Positions 1-6,667 of a DNA stretch of 24,714 nucleotides are shown one piece after another. Every line of letters starts with the position of its first letter. Positions within the stretch are counted from its first letter, which is position 1. This stretch comes from Tissierellales bacterium (GTDB lineage: Bacteria; Bacillota; Clostridia; Tissierellales; Tissierellaceae), in the NCBI GenBank assembly GCA_030146705.1, contig JASLBE010000058.1:1-24714 (forward strand), read 5' to 3'. Made by a program: the position numbers and the translations under genes. The notes beneath the pieces are model-generated. The model did not search any database. It had not been told where the DNA came from and saw only the letters and a list, made by a program, of their open reading frames with translations.

Positions 1-267
1 ATCTTGTACGCAGTATGCCTAATGGCTTTTAGGAAAAGATATGCTGAAGCTGGTAATAGGGTTGAAGATATTAAATTTAAGGTGCCAGCCTATCCACTAG
101 TTCCAATAGCGCTAATAATAATAGCGACCCTTGTTTTTATAGGAATGTTCTTGGACCCAACGCAAAAATTGGCCTTGGCTACGGGAATTCCTTTATATAT
201 AGGATTATATGTAGGCTATTATATATATGATAAGAGTATTAAGAAAAAGGCACAGGGAGAAATTTAA
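1..267 (+). CDS. APC-family amino acid permease, C-terminal end (partial)
   Basis: The reading frame is open from the first base (an isoleucine codon precedes the TTG at 4), so this is the tail of a gene that starts upstream of the window. About 88 residues are visible. They hold a charged cytoplasmic loop (FRKRYAEAGNR), the proline-rich stretch FKVPAYPLVP, and two hydrophobic segments (about residues 36-50 and 59-75) ending in a lysine-rich tail. The loop plus 'F+VP.YP..P' preceding the last two helices is typical of APC-superfamily amino acid permeases, which import amino acids with a cation across the membrane. The substrate cannot be read from this fragment. A terminator hairpin follows 11 bases after the stop. 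Confidence 0.75.
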   Translation: MLYAVCLMAFRKRYAEAGNRVEDIKFKVPAYPLVPIALIIIATLVFIGMFLDPTQKLALATGIPLYIGLYVGYYIYDKSIKKKAQGEI

Positions 268-278
268 GAATATTATAA

Positions 279-325
279 AAACTAGTCCTAAAAATAAACC
301 ATTATTTAGGGCTAGTTTATTTTTT
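279..325 (+). terminator. Intrinsic terminator of the permease gene
   Basis: A 14-bp stem pairs 279-292 (AAACTAGTCCTAAA) with 305-318 (TTTAGGGCTAGTTT), with one G-U pair. It has a 12-base loop and is followed by a T-rich tail. It lies just after the permease stop and before the asnS promoter. Confidence 0.85.
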
Positions 326-357
326 GCACTAAAACAAGTTAAAAATAGGCTTTATCC

Positions 358-386
358 TTGCAATTCATAGGGAATTAGGTTATAAT
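358..386 (+). promoter_or_regulatory. Promoter of the asnS T-box transcript
   Basis: A -35 box TTGCAA (358-363), a 17-base spacer and a perfect -10 box TATAAT (381-386) form a good sigma-A promoter. The transcript would start near 393, immediately ahead of the T-box Stem I. Confidence 0.75.
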
Positions 387-404
387 TTCTATAATATATT
401 AAAA

Positions 405-630
405 GAAAAAACTTGGAAAAGAAGAGTAGGTATAGGAGACTATTTACAGGGATTTGGTACTAGTGAGACGCCAGAAATAAGCCTATACTGAAGAACATCT
501 TTGAGTTTCTATGTTGAATAAAGTAGGCATAGACGGATACACCGTTAAGTAGTAAGTGGCTTTAAGCAATTAAGGTGGTACCACGGAATATAACTTTCGT
601 CCTTTTATCTATTAGGATGGGAGTTTTTTA
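405..630 (+). ncRNA. T-box leader (Asn specifier) controlling asnS
   Basis: The leader carries the conserved T-box sequence AAGGTGGTACCACGG (572-586) followed by a terminator hairpin. Stem I can be drawn: GTATAGG (430-436) pairs with CCTATAC (482-488), and a lower stem AAACTT/GAGTTT closes the specifier loop. In the loop, GAAG-AAC-A-TCTTTGAG places the specifier codon AAC at 494-496, which pairs with the GUU anticodon of tRNA-Asn. A small hairpin ACGG/CCGT (533-536/542-545) resembles Stem III. Known T-box logic applies: uncharged tRNA-Asn stabilises the antiterminator and allows asnS transcription. The specifier matching the downstream synthetase supports the reading. Confidence 0.92.
592..629 (+). 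terminator. T-box regulated terminator before asnS
   Basis: AACTTTCGTCC (592-602) pairs with GGATGGGAGTT (615-625) through 11 pairs, including G-U wobbles, and a T-run follows. It begins six bases after the T-box motif, the normal arrangement for an antiterminator/terminator switch. Confidence 0.9.
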
Positions 631-650
631 TTTTTTATAGGAGGGATAAG

Positions 651-2042
651 ATGAAGGTAACATTAGTAAGAGATATTTATAAGGAAAAAGAAAAATATTT
701 TGGTGAAGAAATAATAGTAGAAGGTTGGGTTAGGAACAAAAGGTCTTCAGGAGGCCTGGCTTTTATAAATTTAAACGATGGTACAGCTTTTAAGGGTATC
801 CAGGTAGTTATGGAAGAAAAAGTAGTTGATAATTTTTCTGAAATAGAAGCTTTACCCTTGAGTACATCTATTATAGTAGAAGGAACTCTTGTTGAAGGAA
901 AGGGCAAGGAAGAATTTGAAATTCAAGCAAAAAAAATAGAAGTAGAGGGAATGTCTTCAAACGACTATCCATTACAAAAAAAGAGGCATACTTTTGAATA
1001 TTTAAGGACTATTGCCCATCTTAGACCAAGGGCAAATGCTTTTAATGCAGTGTTTAGGGTAAGGTCAGTTTTAGCCTATGCAATCCATAAATTTTTTAAT
1101 GAAAGAGGATATGTCTATGTACACACTCCTATAATAACTTCTTCAGATGCTGAAGGGGCAGGAGAAATGTTCAGGGTGACTACTTTGGATATGGAGAATG
1201 TTCCAAAGACAGAAGATGGTAGGGTAGACTATAGTGAAGATTTCTTTAATAAAAGCACCCACTTAACTGTTTCAGGACAATTGGCTGGAGAGGCATTTGC
1301 CTTAGCTTTTAGGGATATTTATACTTTTGGACCAACCTTTAGGGCTGAAAATTCTAATACAGCTAGGCATGCTGCGGAATTTTGGATGGTAGAGCCAGAA
1401 TTAGCCTTTGCAGACTTAAATGATTTAATAGAGGTTGCTGAGGATATGATGAAGTATATTACAAAGTATGTAATGGAAAATGCTCCCCAGGAAATGGAAT
1501 TTTTTAATAACTTTGTAGACAAGGGGCTTCTTGAAAGGTTAAATAACCTAGTTGAAGCAGACTTTGGCAGAATAACCTATACAGAGGCTATAGATATTTT
1601 ATTAGAAGCTAATAAAAAGTTTGATGTTGATGTTAAATGGGGTATGGACCTTCAAACAGAGCACGAGAGATATTTGGCAGAAGAAGTATTTAAAAGACCT
1701 GTTTTTGTAACAGATTATCCAAAGGATATTAAGGCTTTCTATATGAGACTTAATGATGATGGAAAAACAGTTGCAGCAACTGACCTATTAGTTCCAGGAG
1801 TAGGAGAAATAATAGGTGGGTCCCAAAGGGAAGAAAGACTGGATGTCTTAGAAGAAAAGATAAACAATATGGGTATGGATACAGAAGATTATTGGTGGTA
1901 TTTAGAACTTAGAAAATATGGAGAAACCAAGCATTCAGGTTATGGACTAGGATTTGAAAGAGCCCTTATGTACCTAACAGGAATGAAAAATATAAGGGAC
2001 GTTATCCCCTTCCCAAGAACTGTAAGAAATGCAGAATTTTAA
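651..2042 (+). CDS. asnS: Asparaginyl-tRNA synthetase
   Basis: A cytoplasmic class IIb synthetase that charges tRNA-Asn with asparagine using ATP. The 463 residues fit the family. The N-terminal ~100 residues form the OB-fold anticodon-binding domain (…IIVEGWVRNKRSSGG). Class II motif 2 is FGPTFRAENSNTARHAAEFWMVEPE-like; the ENSNT.RH.AEFWM.EPE form is typical of AsnRS rather than AspRS. Motif 3 is GLGFERALMYLTG near the C-terminus. The ATG at 651 follows TAGGAGGG at good spacing. The gene is monocistronic: a T-box leader lies upstream and a bidirectional hairpin directly follows. Expression should respond to tRNA-Asn charging. Confidence 0.97.
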   Translation: MKVTLVRDIYKEKEKYFGEEIIVEGWVRNKRSSGGLAFINLNDGTAFKGIQVVMEEKVVDNFSEIEALPLSTSIIVEGTLVEGKGKEEFEIQAKKIEVEGMSSNDYPLQKKRHTFEYLRTIAHLRPRANAFNAVFRVRSVLAYAIHKFFNERGYVYVHTPIITSSDAEGAGEMFRVTTLDMENVPKTEDGRVDYSEDFFNKSTHLTVSGQLAGEAFALAFRDIYTFGPTFRAENSNTARHAAEFWMVEPELAFADLNDLIEVAEDMMKYITKYVMENAPQEMEFFNNFVDKGLLERLNNLVEADFGRITYTEAIDILLEANKKFDVDVKWGMDLQTEHERYLAEEVFKRPVFVTDYPKDIKAFYMRLNDDGKTVAATDLLVPGVGEIIGGSQREERLDVLEEKINNMGMDTEDYWWYLELRKYGETKHSGYGLGFERALMYLTGMKNIRDVIPFPRTVRNAEF

Positions 2043-2043
2043 T

Positions 2044-2078
2044 AAAAATCCCTAGTTAAATTTAACTAGGGATTTTTT
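2044..2078. terminator. Bidirectional terminator between asnS and an Lrp gene
   Basis: The two 17-base halves (2044-2060 AAAAATCCCTAGTTAAA and 2061-2077) are perfect inverted complements with no unpaired spacer. A-run and T-run flanks make it work on both strands. It starts two bases after the asnS stop and ends one base before the stop codon of the convergent Lrp gene. Confidence 0.9.
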
Positions 2079-2489
2079 CTAATAAATTGAGTCTATAATT
2101 ATTGAGGATTCAACCTTACAATACTCTACTAAACTTTCTAAAATTTCATTCATAGTAGATGTATTTTTTGTAGCTATTTTCATAATATAGTTATTATGAC
2201 CTGCAACCCTATGTATTTCTATGACATCATCTATCTTTTTAATTATTTCTTCAAAATTGTTATAGGGGATATTAATATTACTTACATTTAAAAAAAATAT
2301 AATATTTTTCCCCAACTTATGGTAGTCTAGGTCAAGAGTAAAATTTTTTATTATTCCAGCTTCTTTCATTTTTTCAATTCTTTCTTTTACACTGGGCCTG
2401 CTTAAATTTACTTCCTTAGATATATCAGTTATGCTAGTCCTAGAATCTTTAATAAGCAAGTTGAGTATCTGCATATTGATTTTATCCAT
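2079..2489 (-). CDS. Lrp/AsnC-family transcriptional regulator (paralog A)
   Basis: A 136-residue DNA-binding regulator of the feast/famine family. Residues 1-60 form an AsnC-type winged helix-turn-helix (INMQILNLLIKDSRTSITDISKEVNLSRPSVKERIEKM), where family members bind 15-bp palindromic operators. The C-terminal part is the RAM-like effector domain, with the expected IEIHRVAGHNNYIMKI core. Such proteins sense amino acids. It is read from ATG with AAAGGATG seven bases upstream. It is strikingly similar to the regulator at 6212-6646. It is convergent with asnS and divergent from the GNAT gene. The ligand is unknown; the nearby permease and kynureninase are possible targets (inference). Confidence 0.9.
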   Translation of the reverse strand: MDKINMQILNLLIKDSRTSITDISKEVNLSRPSVKERIEKMKEAGIIKNFTLDLDYHKLGKNIIFFLNVSNINIPYNNFEEIIKKIDDVIEIHRVAGHNNYIMKIATKNTSTMNEILESLVEYCKVESSIIIDSIY

Positions 2490-2511
2490 ATAACCACATC
2501 CTTTGTAGTAG

Positions 2512-2531
2512 TATATTAACAGTATAATATA
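2512..2531. promoter_or_regulatory. Inverted repeat over the -10 region of the Lrp-A gene
   Basis: TATATTA (2512-2518) and TAATATA (2525-2531) are inverted complements separated by six bases. On the minus strand, TATACT (2526-2521) could be the -10 and TTGATA (2547-2542) the -35, but the 15-base spacer is short. The repeat overlaps this -10, as an autoregulatory operator would. In such AT-rich DNA the repeat could arise by chance. Confidence 0.35.
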
Positions 2532-2631
2532 TTTTTACTTATATCAATATTTAGAGAGTAAGACAGGGTATAATTTAAGAATAAAGCCAGTTTAGATTAA
2601 AAAATTTAATCAAGTAGATGGAGGGAAGAGT

Positions 2632-3135
2632 ATGATTAAGACATCCAGACTTAGGTTGGAAAAAGCTAGGCCAGAAGATATTGACTATATAATGAAACTA
2701 GAAAGAGATGAAAAAAATAAGAGGTTTATATGGTCTGGAAGTTATGAAGACCATCTTAAAGAACTAACTAGTGAAAACTACCTACTGTTAATAATAAAAA
2801 AGAGGGAAGATTTAGAAAAAGTTGGTTTTATGCTTAACTATATAGACCAAAAAAATAGGAAATTTGAATTTAGGAGGTTTGCCATAGAAAAAAAAGGACT
2901 AGGCTATGGTAGGGAAGCCCTAAAGGCTTTGATAAACTATGTATTTGAAGAAACAAAGACTAATAGATTTTTTCTTGATGTTTATCCAGATAATAAAATT
3001 GGGATTAAACTTTATGAGTCTTTATATATGGAAAAAGAAGCTGTACTTAGGCAAAACCACTGGGATAATGGAACTTATAGAGACCAAGTAATATATTCAA
3101 TTTTAAGGAGTGAATATGAAAAAAGAAGGGCCTAG
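2632..3135 (+). CDS. GNAT-family N-acetyltransferase
   Basis: A 167-residue single-domain acetyltransferase that transfers an acetyl group from acetyl-CoA to an amine. The RimJ/RimL-like start (IKTSRLRLEKARPEDIDYIMKLERDE), the acetyl-CoA pyrophosphate-binding loop GLGYGREAL (about residues 89-97), and the later beta-strand/helix NRFFLDVYPDNKIGIKLYESLYMEKE match the fold. The ending (HWDNGTYRDQVIYSILRSEYE) is usual for Acetyltransf_3-type enzymes, which acetylate ribosomal protein N-termini, amino acids or polyamines; the substrate is not identifiable here. The ATG at 2632 follows GGAGGG. A TATAAT at 2569-2574 may serve its promoter. Its stop codon lies inside the terminator hairpin. Confidence 0.88.
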   Translation: MIKTSRLRLEKARPEDIDYIMKLERDEKNKRFIWSGSYEDHLKELTSENYLLLIIKKREDLEKVGFMLNYIDQKNRKFEFRRFAIEKKGLGYGREALKALINYVFEETKTNRFFLDVYPDNKIGIKLYESLYMEKEAVLRQNHWDNGTYRDQVIYSILRSEYEKRRA

Positions 3136-3146
3136 GGCCTTCTTTT
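3121..3146. terminator. Bidirectional terminator between GNAT gene and DUF4179 gene
   Basis: AAAAGAAGG (3121-3129) pairs with CCTTCTTTT (3138-3146), with an 8-base loop. The loop contains the TAG stop codon of the GNAT gene (3133-3135), and the 3' arm runs into the stop codon of the convergent DUF4179 gene (3145-3147). Both strands have A/T flanks. Confidence 0.85.
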
Positions 3147-4191
3147 ATTTATCTAAATTAATTGTAAATTCTTTACCAACTGGCTTAAAATCATTACTTA
3201 TTTGACCACTTTTTTCTGGAAGCTTAACAGCATATGGCTTTAAAGTTATTGACTTAGCTTCAGGATTAGGTTTGAAAGTATCTGTTTCAAACCTTAGTAA
3301 TTCATCTGACTTATTAAATAGGTTAAATACAACCTTATTACCTAAGTCATCTTGACCAACTAGGGCTAGGTCATAGTTAGCATTTGAAGATAGGACTCTA
3401 GCATTTATGACTTGGTTAACAGGATTATACCTAATGTTATCTAAGACATAAGAGTCCTCACCAAATGTAAATTCATAATTAATAGGACTAGAAATAGAGT
3501 TTTTATCTAGTTTAAAACCATTTGCAGTAAAATCAAATATCCATTTTCCCCTCACTTTTGTAGATTTATTATTATCATATAGCTTGAAATTCCTAATTAC
3601 CAGTTTTATATCAAGGTCATTATTTAAGTCTAAGTCTGGTATATATATTTTGGAAATAGAGTTATAAAGCCCTTTTTCATTCCTAAGAGACCCAATACTA
3701 CCTGAAACCATATTATCATATATTTTTTTACCATCTATATAAATATCAGTAGTAAAATCTATTCCATCAGTATTATTATAAAATGAAGTATCAATTAAAG
3801 AAGAAAAAACAAGTTCATCTTGGTCAATTAAAACATCAGTAAGTTTTATGCCAATATTATTTTGCTCAACTGTAGTATTTAAAACTTGACTATAATCCTT
3901 GGCTACCTGGTTATTTAAAGCCCTAGCAATACTATAAGAAAAAGAATTAAGCCTAGATTCAAAAGCAGCATAGACATTTGTTGCTAAATTAGTCCTAGAT
4001 ATAAGTGCAAAAGCAGCAGCTGCTGCAATAATTGCTTTTTTATTAACTTTTTTCTTAGCTTTAAAAGCTGATTTATTCCTATTCTTGAAATTATTTTTAA
4101 ACCTTTGTTTTTCCATATCATTCATATCCTCCATAACAGTAGTGTCTATCTTGCTTGTATTATTTAGAATTTCATATATTTTTTTACTCAT
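3145..4191 (-). CDS. DUF4179-type membrane protein, putative anti-sigma factor
   Basis: A 348-residue protein with a short acidic/basic cytoplasmic N-terminus (about residues 1-50, ending FKAKKKVNKK), one alanine-rich hydrophobic segment (about 52-70, AIIAAAAAFALIS) and a large exported domain of beta-rich character (about 75-348). This layout and its position directly after an ECF-like sigma gene match DUF4179 proteins, often presumed to be membrane anti-sigma factors or surface sensors in Firmicutes. The function is inferred from context. The start overlaps the sigma remnant's stop (ATGA, 4188-4191), and GGAGG within the sigma tail supplies its ribosome binding site, so translation was probably coupled. 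The gene looks intact even though its partner is broken. Confidence 0.7.
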   Translation of the reverse strand: MSKKIYEILNNTSKIDTTVMEDMNDMEKQRFKNNFKNRNKSAFKAKKKVNKKAIIAAAAAFALISRTNLATNVYAAFESRLNSFSYSIARALNNQVAKDYSQVLNTTVEQNNIGIKLTDVLIDQDELVFSSLIDTSFYNNTDGIDFTTDIYIDGKKIYDNMVSGSIGSLRNEKGLYNSISKIYIPDLDLNNDLDIKLVIRNFKLYDNNKSTKVRGKWIFDFTANGFKLDKNSISSPINYEFTFGEDSYVLDNIRYNPVNQVINARVLSSNANYDLALVGQDDLGNKVVFNLFNKSDELLRFETDTFKPNPEAKSITLKPYAVKLPEKSGQISNDFKPVGKEFTINLDK

Positions 4192-4581
4192 TTTTTACCT
4201 CCATATAAGTTTTTAAGTTTTCTTCTGCCTCGGGACAACCTATTATAAATATTTGAAGAACTAAGATTGTTATTTATGCTTATTTCTTCAGCGGATTTTC
4301 CATTAAAATAAGTTTCTATAAAAATATTTTGATCTTCCTTAGATAGGTAGGATAAAAGTTCCTTTTTTAAATTCTGACTTAGTTTCATCATAAGATTCAA
4401 TATTTTCCCAAATAGCCAGGAAACAATCACTAATACATTCTTCTTTATAAGCATCCAAGTAAAATAAATGCTTATTAATAATAGTTTTAATCAGTCCACC
4501 ATAATTATCTATTACATACATAAGAGAATCTTCATTTCCCTTTTTCATTTCCTTTATGAAATTATTTTCAGTAATTTTCAA
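4188..4581 (-). pseudogene. ECF-like sigma-70 factor, internally deleted and frameshifted
   Basis: Two overlapping frames carry the two halves of a sigma-70-family factor. The frame from TTG 4581 (AAAGGAGG seven bases upstream) gives region 2 (MKITENNFIKEMKKGNEDSL…ECISDCFLAIWENIESYDETKSEFKK) and then ends at a stop at 4339. The other frame gives region 4, ELLSYLSKEDQNIFIETYF…SSSNIYNRLSRGRRKLKNLY, with its helix-turn-helix, ending at 4188. Removing one A from the A6 run (T6 on the plus strand at 4363-4368) would join them in frame as a protein of about 130 residues. ECF-like factors usually have about 160-190. The piece that recognises the -10 element and links regions 2 and 4 is missing, so this is a deletion plus frameshift. 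It is probably non-functional. Confidence 0.8.
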
Positions 4582-4686
4582 AGCCTAACCTCCTTTATAC
4601 ATTTTCTCTTCTCACTAACTACTTCGTAAGTAAGGAGGAAAACCTATCATAAAAAATAAAATATTTCAAAAATAATTGCTTATTTT

Positions 4687-4736
4687 CATTTTGTCTTAAA
4701 TTATATTATATAAAATACTTTTTGTGAGACAAAGTG
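4687..4736. promoter_or_regulatory. Long inverted repeat in the sigma-remnant/kynU intergenic region
   Basis: CATTTTGTCT (4687-4696) and AGACAAAGTG (4727-4736) are inverted complements with one G-U mismatch, separated by 30 very AT-rich bases. The 254-base gap between the divergent sigma remnant and kynU (4582-4835) also holds two candidate -10 boxes for kynU (TATAAT at 4782-4787 and 4793-4798), neither with a good -35. No ORF or RNA gene was seen in this gap. Operator function is a guess. Confidence 0.3.
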
Positions 4737-4835
4737 GTAACCTTACTTCAAAATTCTATATATTCTAAAAACTTAATTAATTATAATAGATATATAATAA
4801 AATTATAAAATAGTTTAAATTTTGGAGGGGTTTAA

Positions 4836-6125
4836 ATGTATGGAAGTAGAGAATTTAAATTAGGTCTTGATTTTGCAAAAGACCTAGATAAAAATGACAA
4901 GATGAGGAAATTTAGGGATAGGTTTTATATAAAAGAAGATGAAATATATATGGATGGTAACTCTCTTGGAATGTGTTCTAAGGAGGCAGAACAAGCACTT
5001 TTAGATATGCTTAATGTTTGGAAAACAGAAAATATTAATATGTGGAGTATAGAAAATGCCAAGTATTTAAACTATTCTTCTTATTTGGCAGAAAAAATGG
5101 CATTTTTAGTTAAGGCTAAACCTGAAGAGATAGCAGTAGTAGGTAGTACTACTATGAATATCCACCAAGCAGTAGCAACATTTTACAAACCTACAAAAGA
5201 CAGGTATAAAATTTTAGTTGATGACTTGAATTTTCCTACAGATAGGTATGCAGTAGATAGCCAAATTAGACTTAAAGGCTTAAAGGTTGAAGACGCCTTA
5301 AAAGTTGTTAAAAGTAGGGATGGAGTATTTATTTATGAAGATGATATTATAGAAGCTATGACAGATGATGTTTGCTTAATCTTATTACCATCTGTCCTAT
5401 ATAGGAGTGCACAAATCTTAGATATGAAGAAAATAACTGATGCAGCTAGGGAAAGAGGGATCTATATAGGCTGGGACCTATGTCACTCAATAGGTGCTTA
5501 TCCTCATGATTTTGAAGACCTACAACCAGACTTTGCCATTTGGTGTACCTACAAATATTTAGCAGGTGGACCAGGATCTAATGCAGGAATTTATATTAAT
5601 GAAAGGCACTTTGATAAGGTTGCTGGCCTTAATGGTTGGTATGGAAATAAACTAGAAACTCAATTCCAATTAAAGCAAGAATTTGAATCTGATAGAGGTG
5701 CAAGAGCCTTACAAATTGGTACTCCTAATATGCTTTCAATGGCACCAATAGATGGGGCCTTAGATATTTATAAGGAGGCAGGAATTGAAAACATTAGGGA
5801 GAAATCTCTTCATATTACAGCTTATTTAATGTATCTAATTGATGAAAGACTTACAGAATTTGGATTTAATGTAGGTAACCCTAGGGAGGACGAAAAAAGA
5901 GGGGGCCATGTTTGTTTAACTCATGATGATGCCTTTAGGATTGCAGCTGCAATGAGAGATGAAGGAGTTATACTAGACTTTAGGGAACCTAATGTAATAA
6001 GGCTGGCACCTATAGCACTATATAATTCTTATGAGGATGTTTATAAGTTAGTCGAAACAGTAAGAGATATCTATATTAGTAAGAAACATGAAAAATATAG
6101 TAATGAGAGAACAGTAGTAGTTTGA
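4836..6125 (+). CDS. kynU: Kynureninase
   Basis: A PLP-dependent fold-type I hydrolase that cleaves L-kynurenine to anthranilate and alanine (or 3-hydroxykynurenine to 3-hydroxyanthranilate). At 429 residues it has family length. Diagnostic sequences are YMDGNSLG (38-45), the phosphate-binding GSTTMN (103-108), DDLNFPTD (129-136), the WDLCHSIGA segment (213-221; D214 for the PLP ring nitrogen, H217), and the Schiff-base lysine K240 in WCTYKYLAGGPGS. The ATG follows GGAGGGG. No tryptophan dioxygenase or kynurenine formamidase lies in the window, so it may act on imported kynurenine (inference). An Lrp regulator and a peptidase follow on the same strand. The weak -35 suggests activator-dependent expression (inference). 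Confidence 0.93.
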   Translation: MYGSREFKLGLDFAKDLDKNDKMRKFRDRFYIKEDEIYMDGNSLGMCSKEAEQALLDMLNVWKTENINMWSIENAKYLNYSSYLAEKMAFLVKAKPEEIAVVGSTTMNIHQAVATFYKPTKDRYKILVDDLNFPTDRYAVDSQIRLKGLKVEDALKVVKSRDGVFIYEDDIIEAMTDDVCLILLPSVLYRSAQILDMKKITDAARERGIYIGWDLCHSIGAYPHDFEDLQPDFAIWCTYKYLAGGPGSNAGIYINERHFDKVAGLNGWYGNKLETQFQLKQEFESDRGARALQIGTPNMLSMAPIDGALDIYKEAGIENIREKSLHITAYLMYLIDERLTEFGFNVGNPREDEKRGGHVCLTHDDAFRIAAAMRDEGVILDFREPNVIRLAPIALYNSYEDVYKLVETVRDIYISKKHEKYSNERTVVV

Positions 6126-6152
6126 TAAGATGGTTTTAATAAGGAGAATTCA

Positions 6153-6201
6153 TTGAAAAACCTATATGGTTGTTATATTATTAAGTTAATAAACATATAG
6201 G
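6153..6201 (+). promoter_or_regulatory. Promoter and palindromic operator of the kynU-linked Lrp gene
   Basis: TTGAAA (6153-6158), a 17-base spacer and TATTAT (6176-6181) form a promoter 86 bases after kynU begins to end. A perfect 7-1-7 palindrome, TTATTAAGTTAATAA (6178-6192), overlaps the -10; Lrp-family operators are typically 15-bp palindromes of this form. A second inverted repeat, CCTATATG (6161-6168)/CATATAGG (6194-6201), surrounds it. The arrangement fits autorepression by the downstream regulator. Confidence 0.6.
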
Positions 6202-6211
6202 ATGTGATAGT

Positions 6212-6646
6212 ATGGATGATATTGATATGGAACTTATTAAGTTATTATCAGAAAACTCTAGGATAAGTATTACAGACCTATCAAAGAAAATTAGCCTAAG
6301 TAGGCCTAGTGTTAAGGAAAGAATTGAAAAGATGATTGATTTAGGAATTATAGATAAGTTTACCATAAGTTTAGACCATCATAAAATGGGAAATGAAATA
6401 GTATTTTATGCGAATATAAGTAATGTAAATATCCCCTATAATAATTTTGAAAATATAATGAGAGAAATGAAAGAAATTATAGAAATACACAGGGTTACTG
6501 GTCATAATAATTATATTATTAAGGTTGTAACAAAAGATGTATCTAGGATGAATAGGCTCTTAGAAGCACTTGTCCACTATTGCAAGGTGGAATCCTCTAT
6601 AGTTATAGATTCTATTTTTACTTTTCAAACACTTATGCTATTATAG
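6212..6646 (+). CDS. Lrp/AsnC-family transcriptional regulator (paralog B)
   Basis: A 144-residue feast/famine regulator with an N-terminal AsnC winged helix-turn-helix (MDDIDMELIKLLSENSRISI…LSRPSVKERIEKM) and a C-terminal ligand-sensing domain. By eye a little over half its residues are identical to the regulator at 2079-2489, with long shared runs such as LSRPSVKERIEKM, NIPYNNFE, GHNNYI and YCKVESSI. Its C-terminus runs eight residues past the paralog's end (…DSIFTFQTLMLL against …DSIY). The ATG follows AGGATGTGAT, a leader also seen before the paralog. It sits between kynU and a peptidase gene, so kynurenine, tryptophan or anthranilate-type control is a reasonable but unproven idea. Confidence 0.9.
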   Translation: MDDIDMELIKLLSENSRISITDLSKKISLSRPSVKERIEKMIDLGIIDKFTISLDHHKMGNEIVFYANISNVNIPYNNFENIMREMKEIIEIHRVTGHNNYIIKVVTKDVSRMNRLLEALVHYCKVESSIVIDSIFTFQTLMLL

Positions 6647-6667
6647 TCTAGTATAGGAGGAGATATT

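Noticed and set aside
4339..4454. Programmed frameshift joining the two sigma-factor frames at the A6 run
   Set aside because: The frames are related by +1/-2, which does not fit a standard -1 heptamer in the zero frame, six A residues is short for transcriptional slippage, and the joined product would still lack region 2.4.
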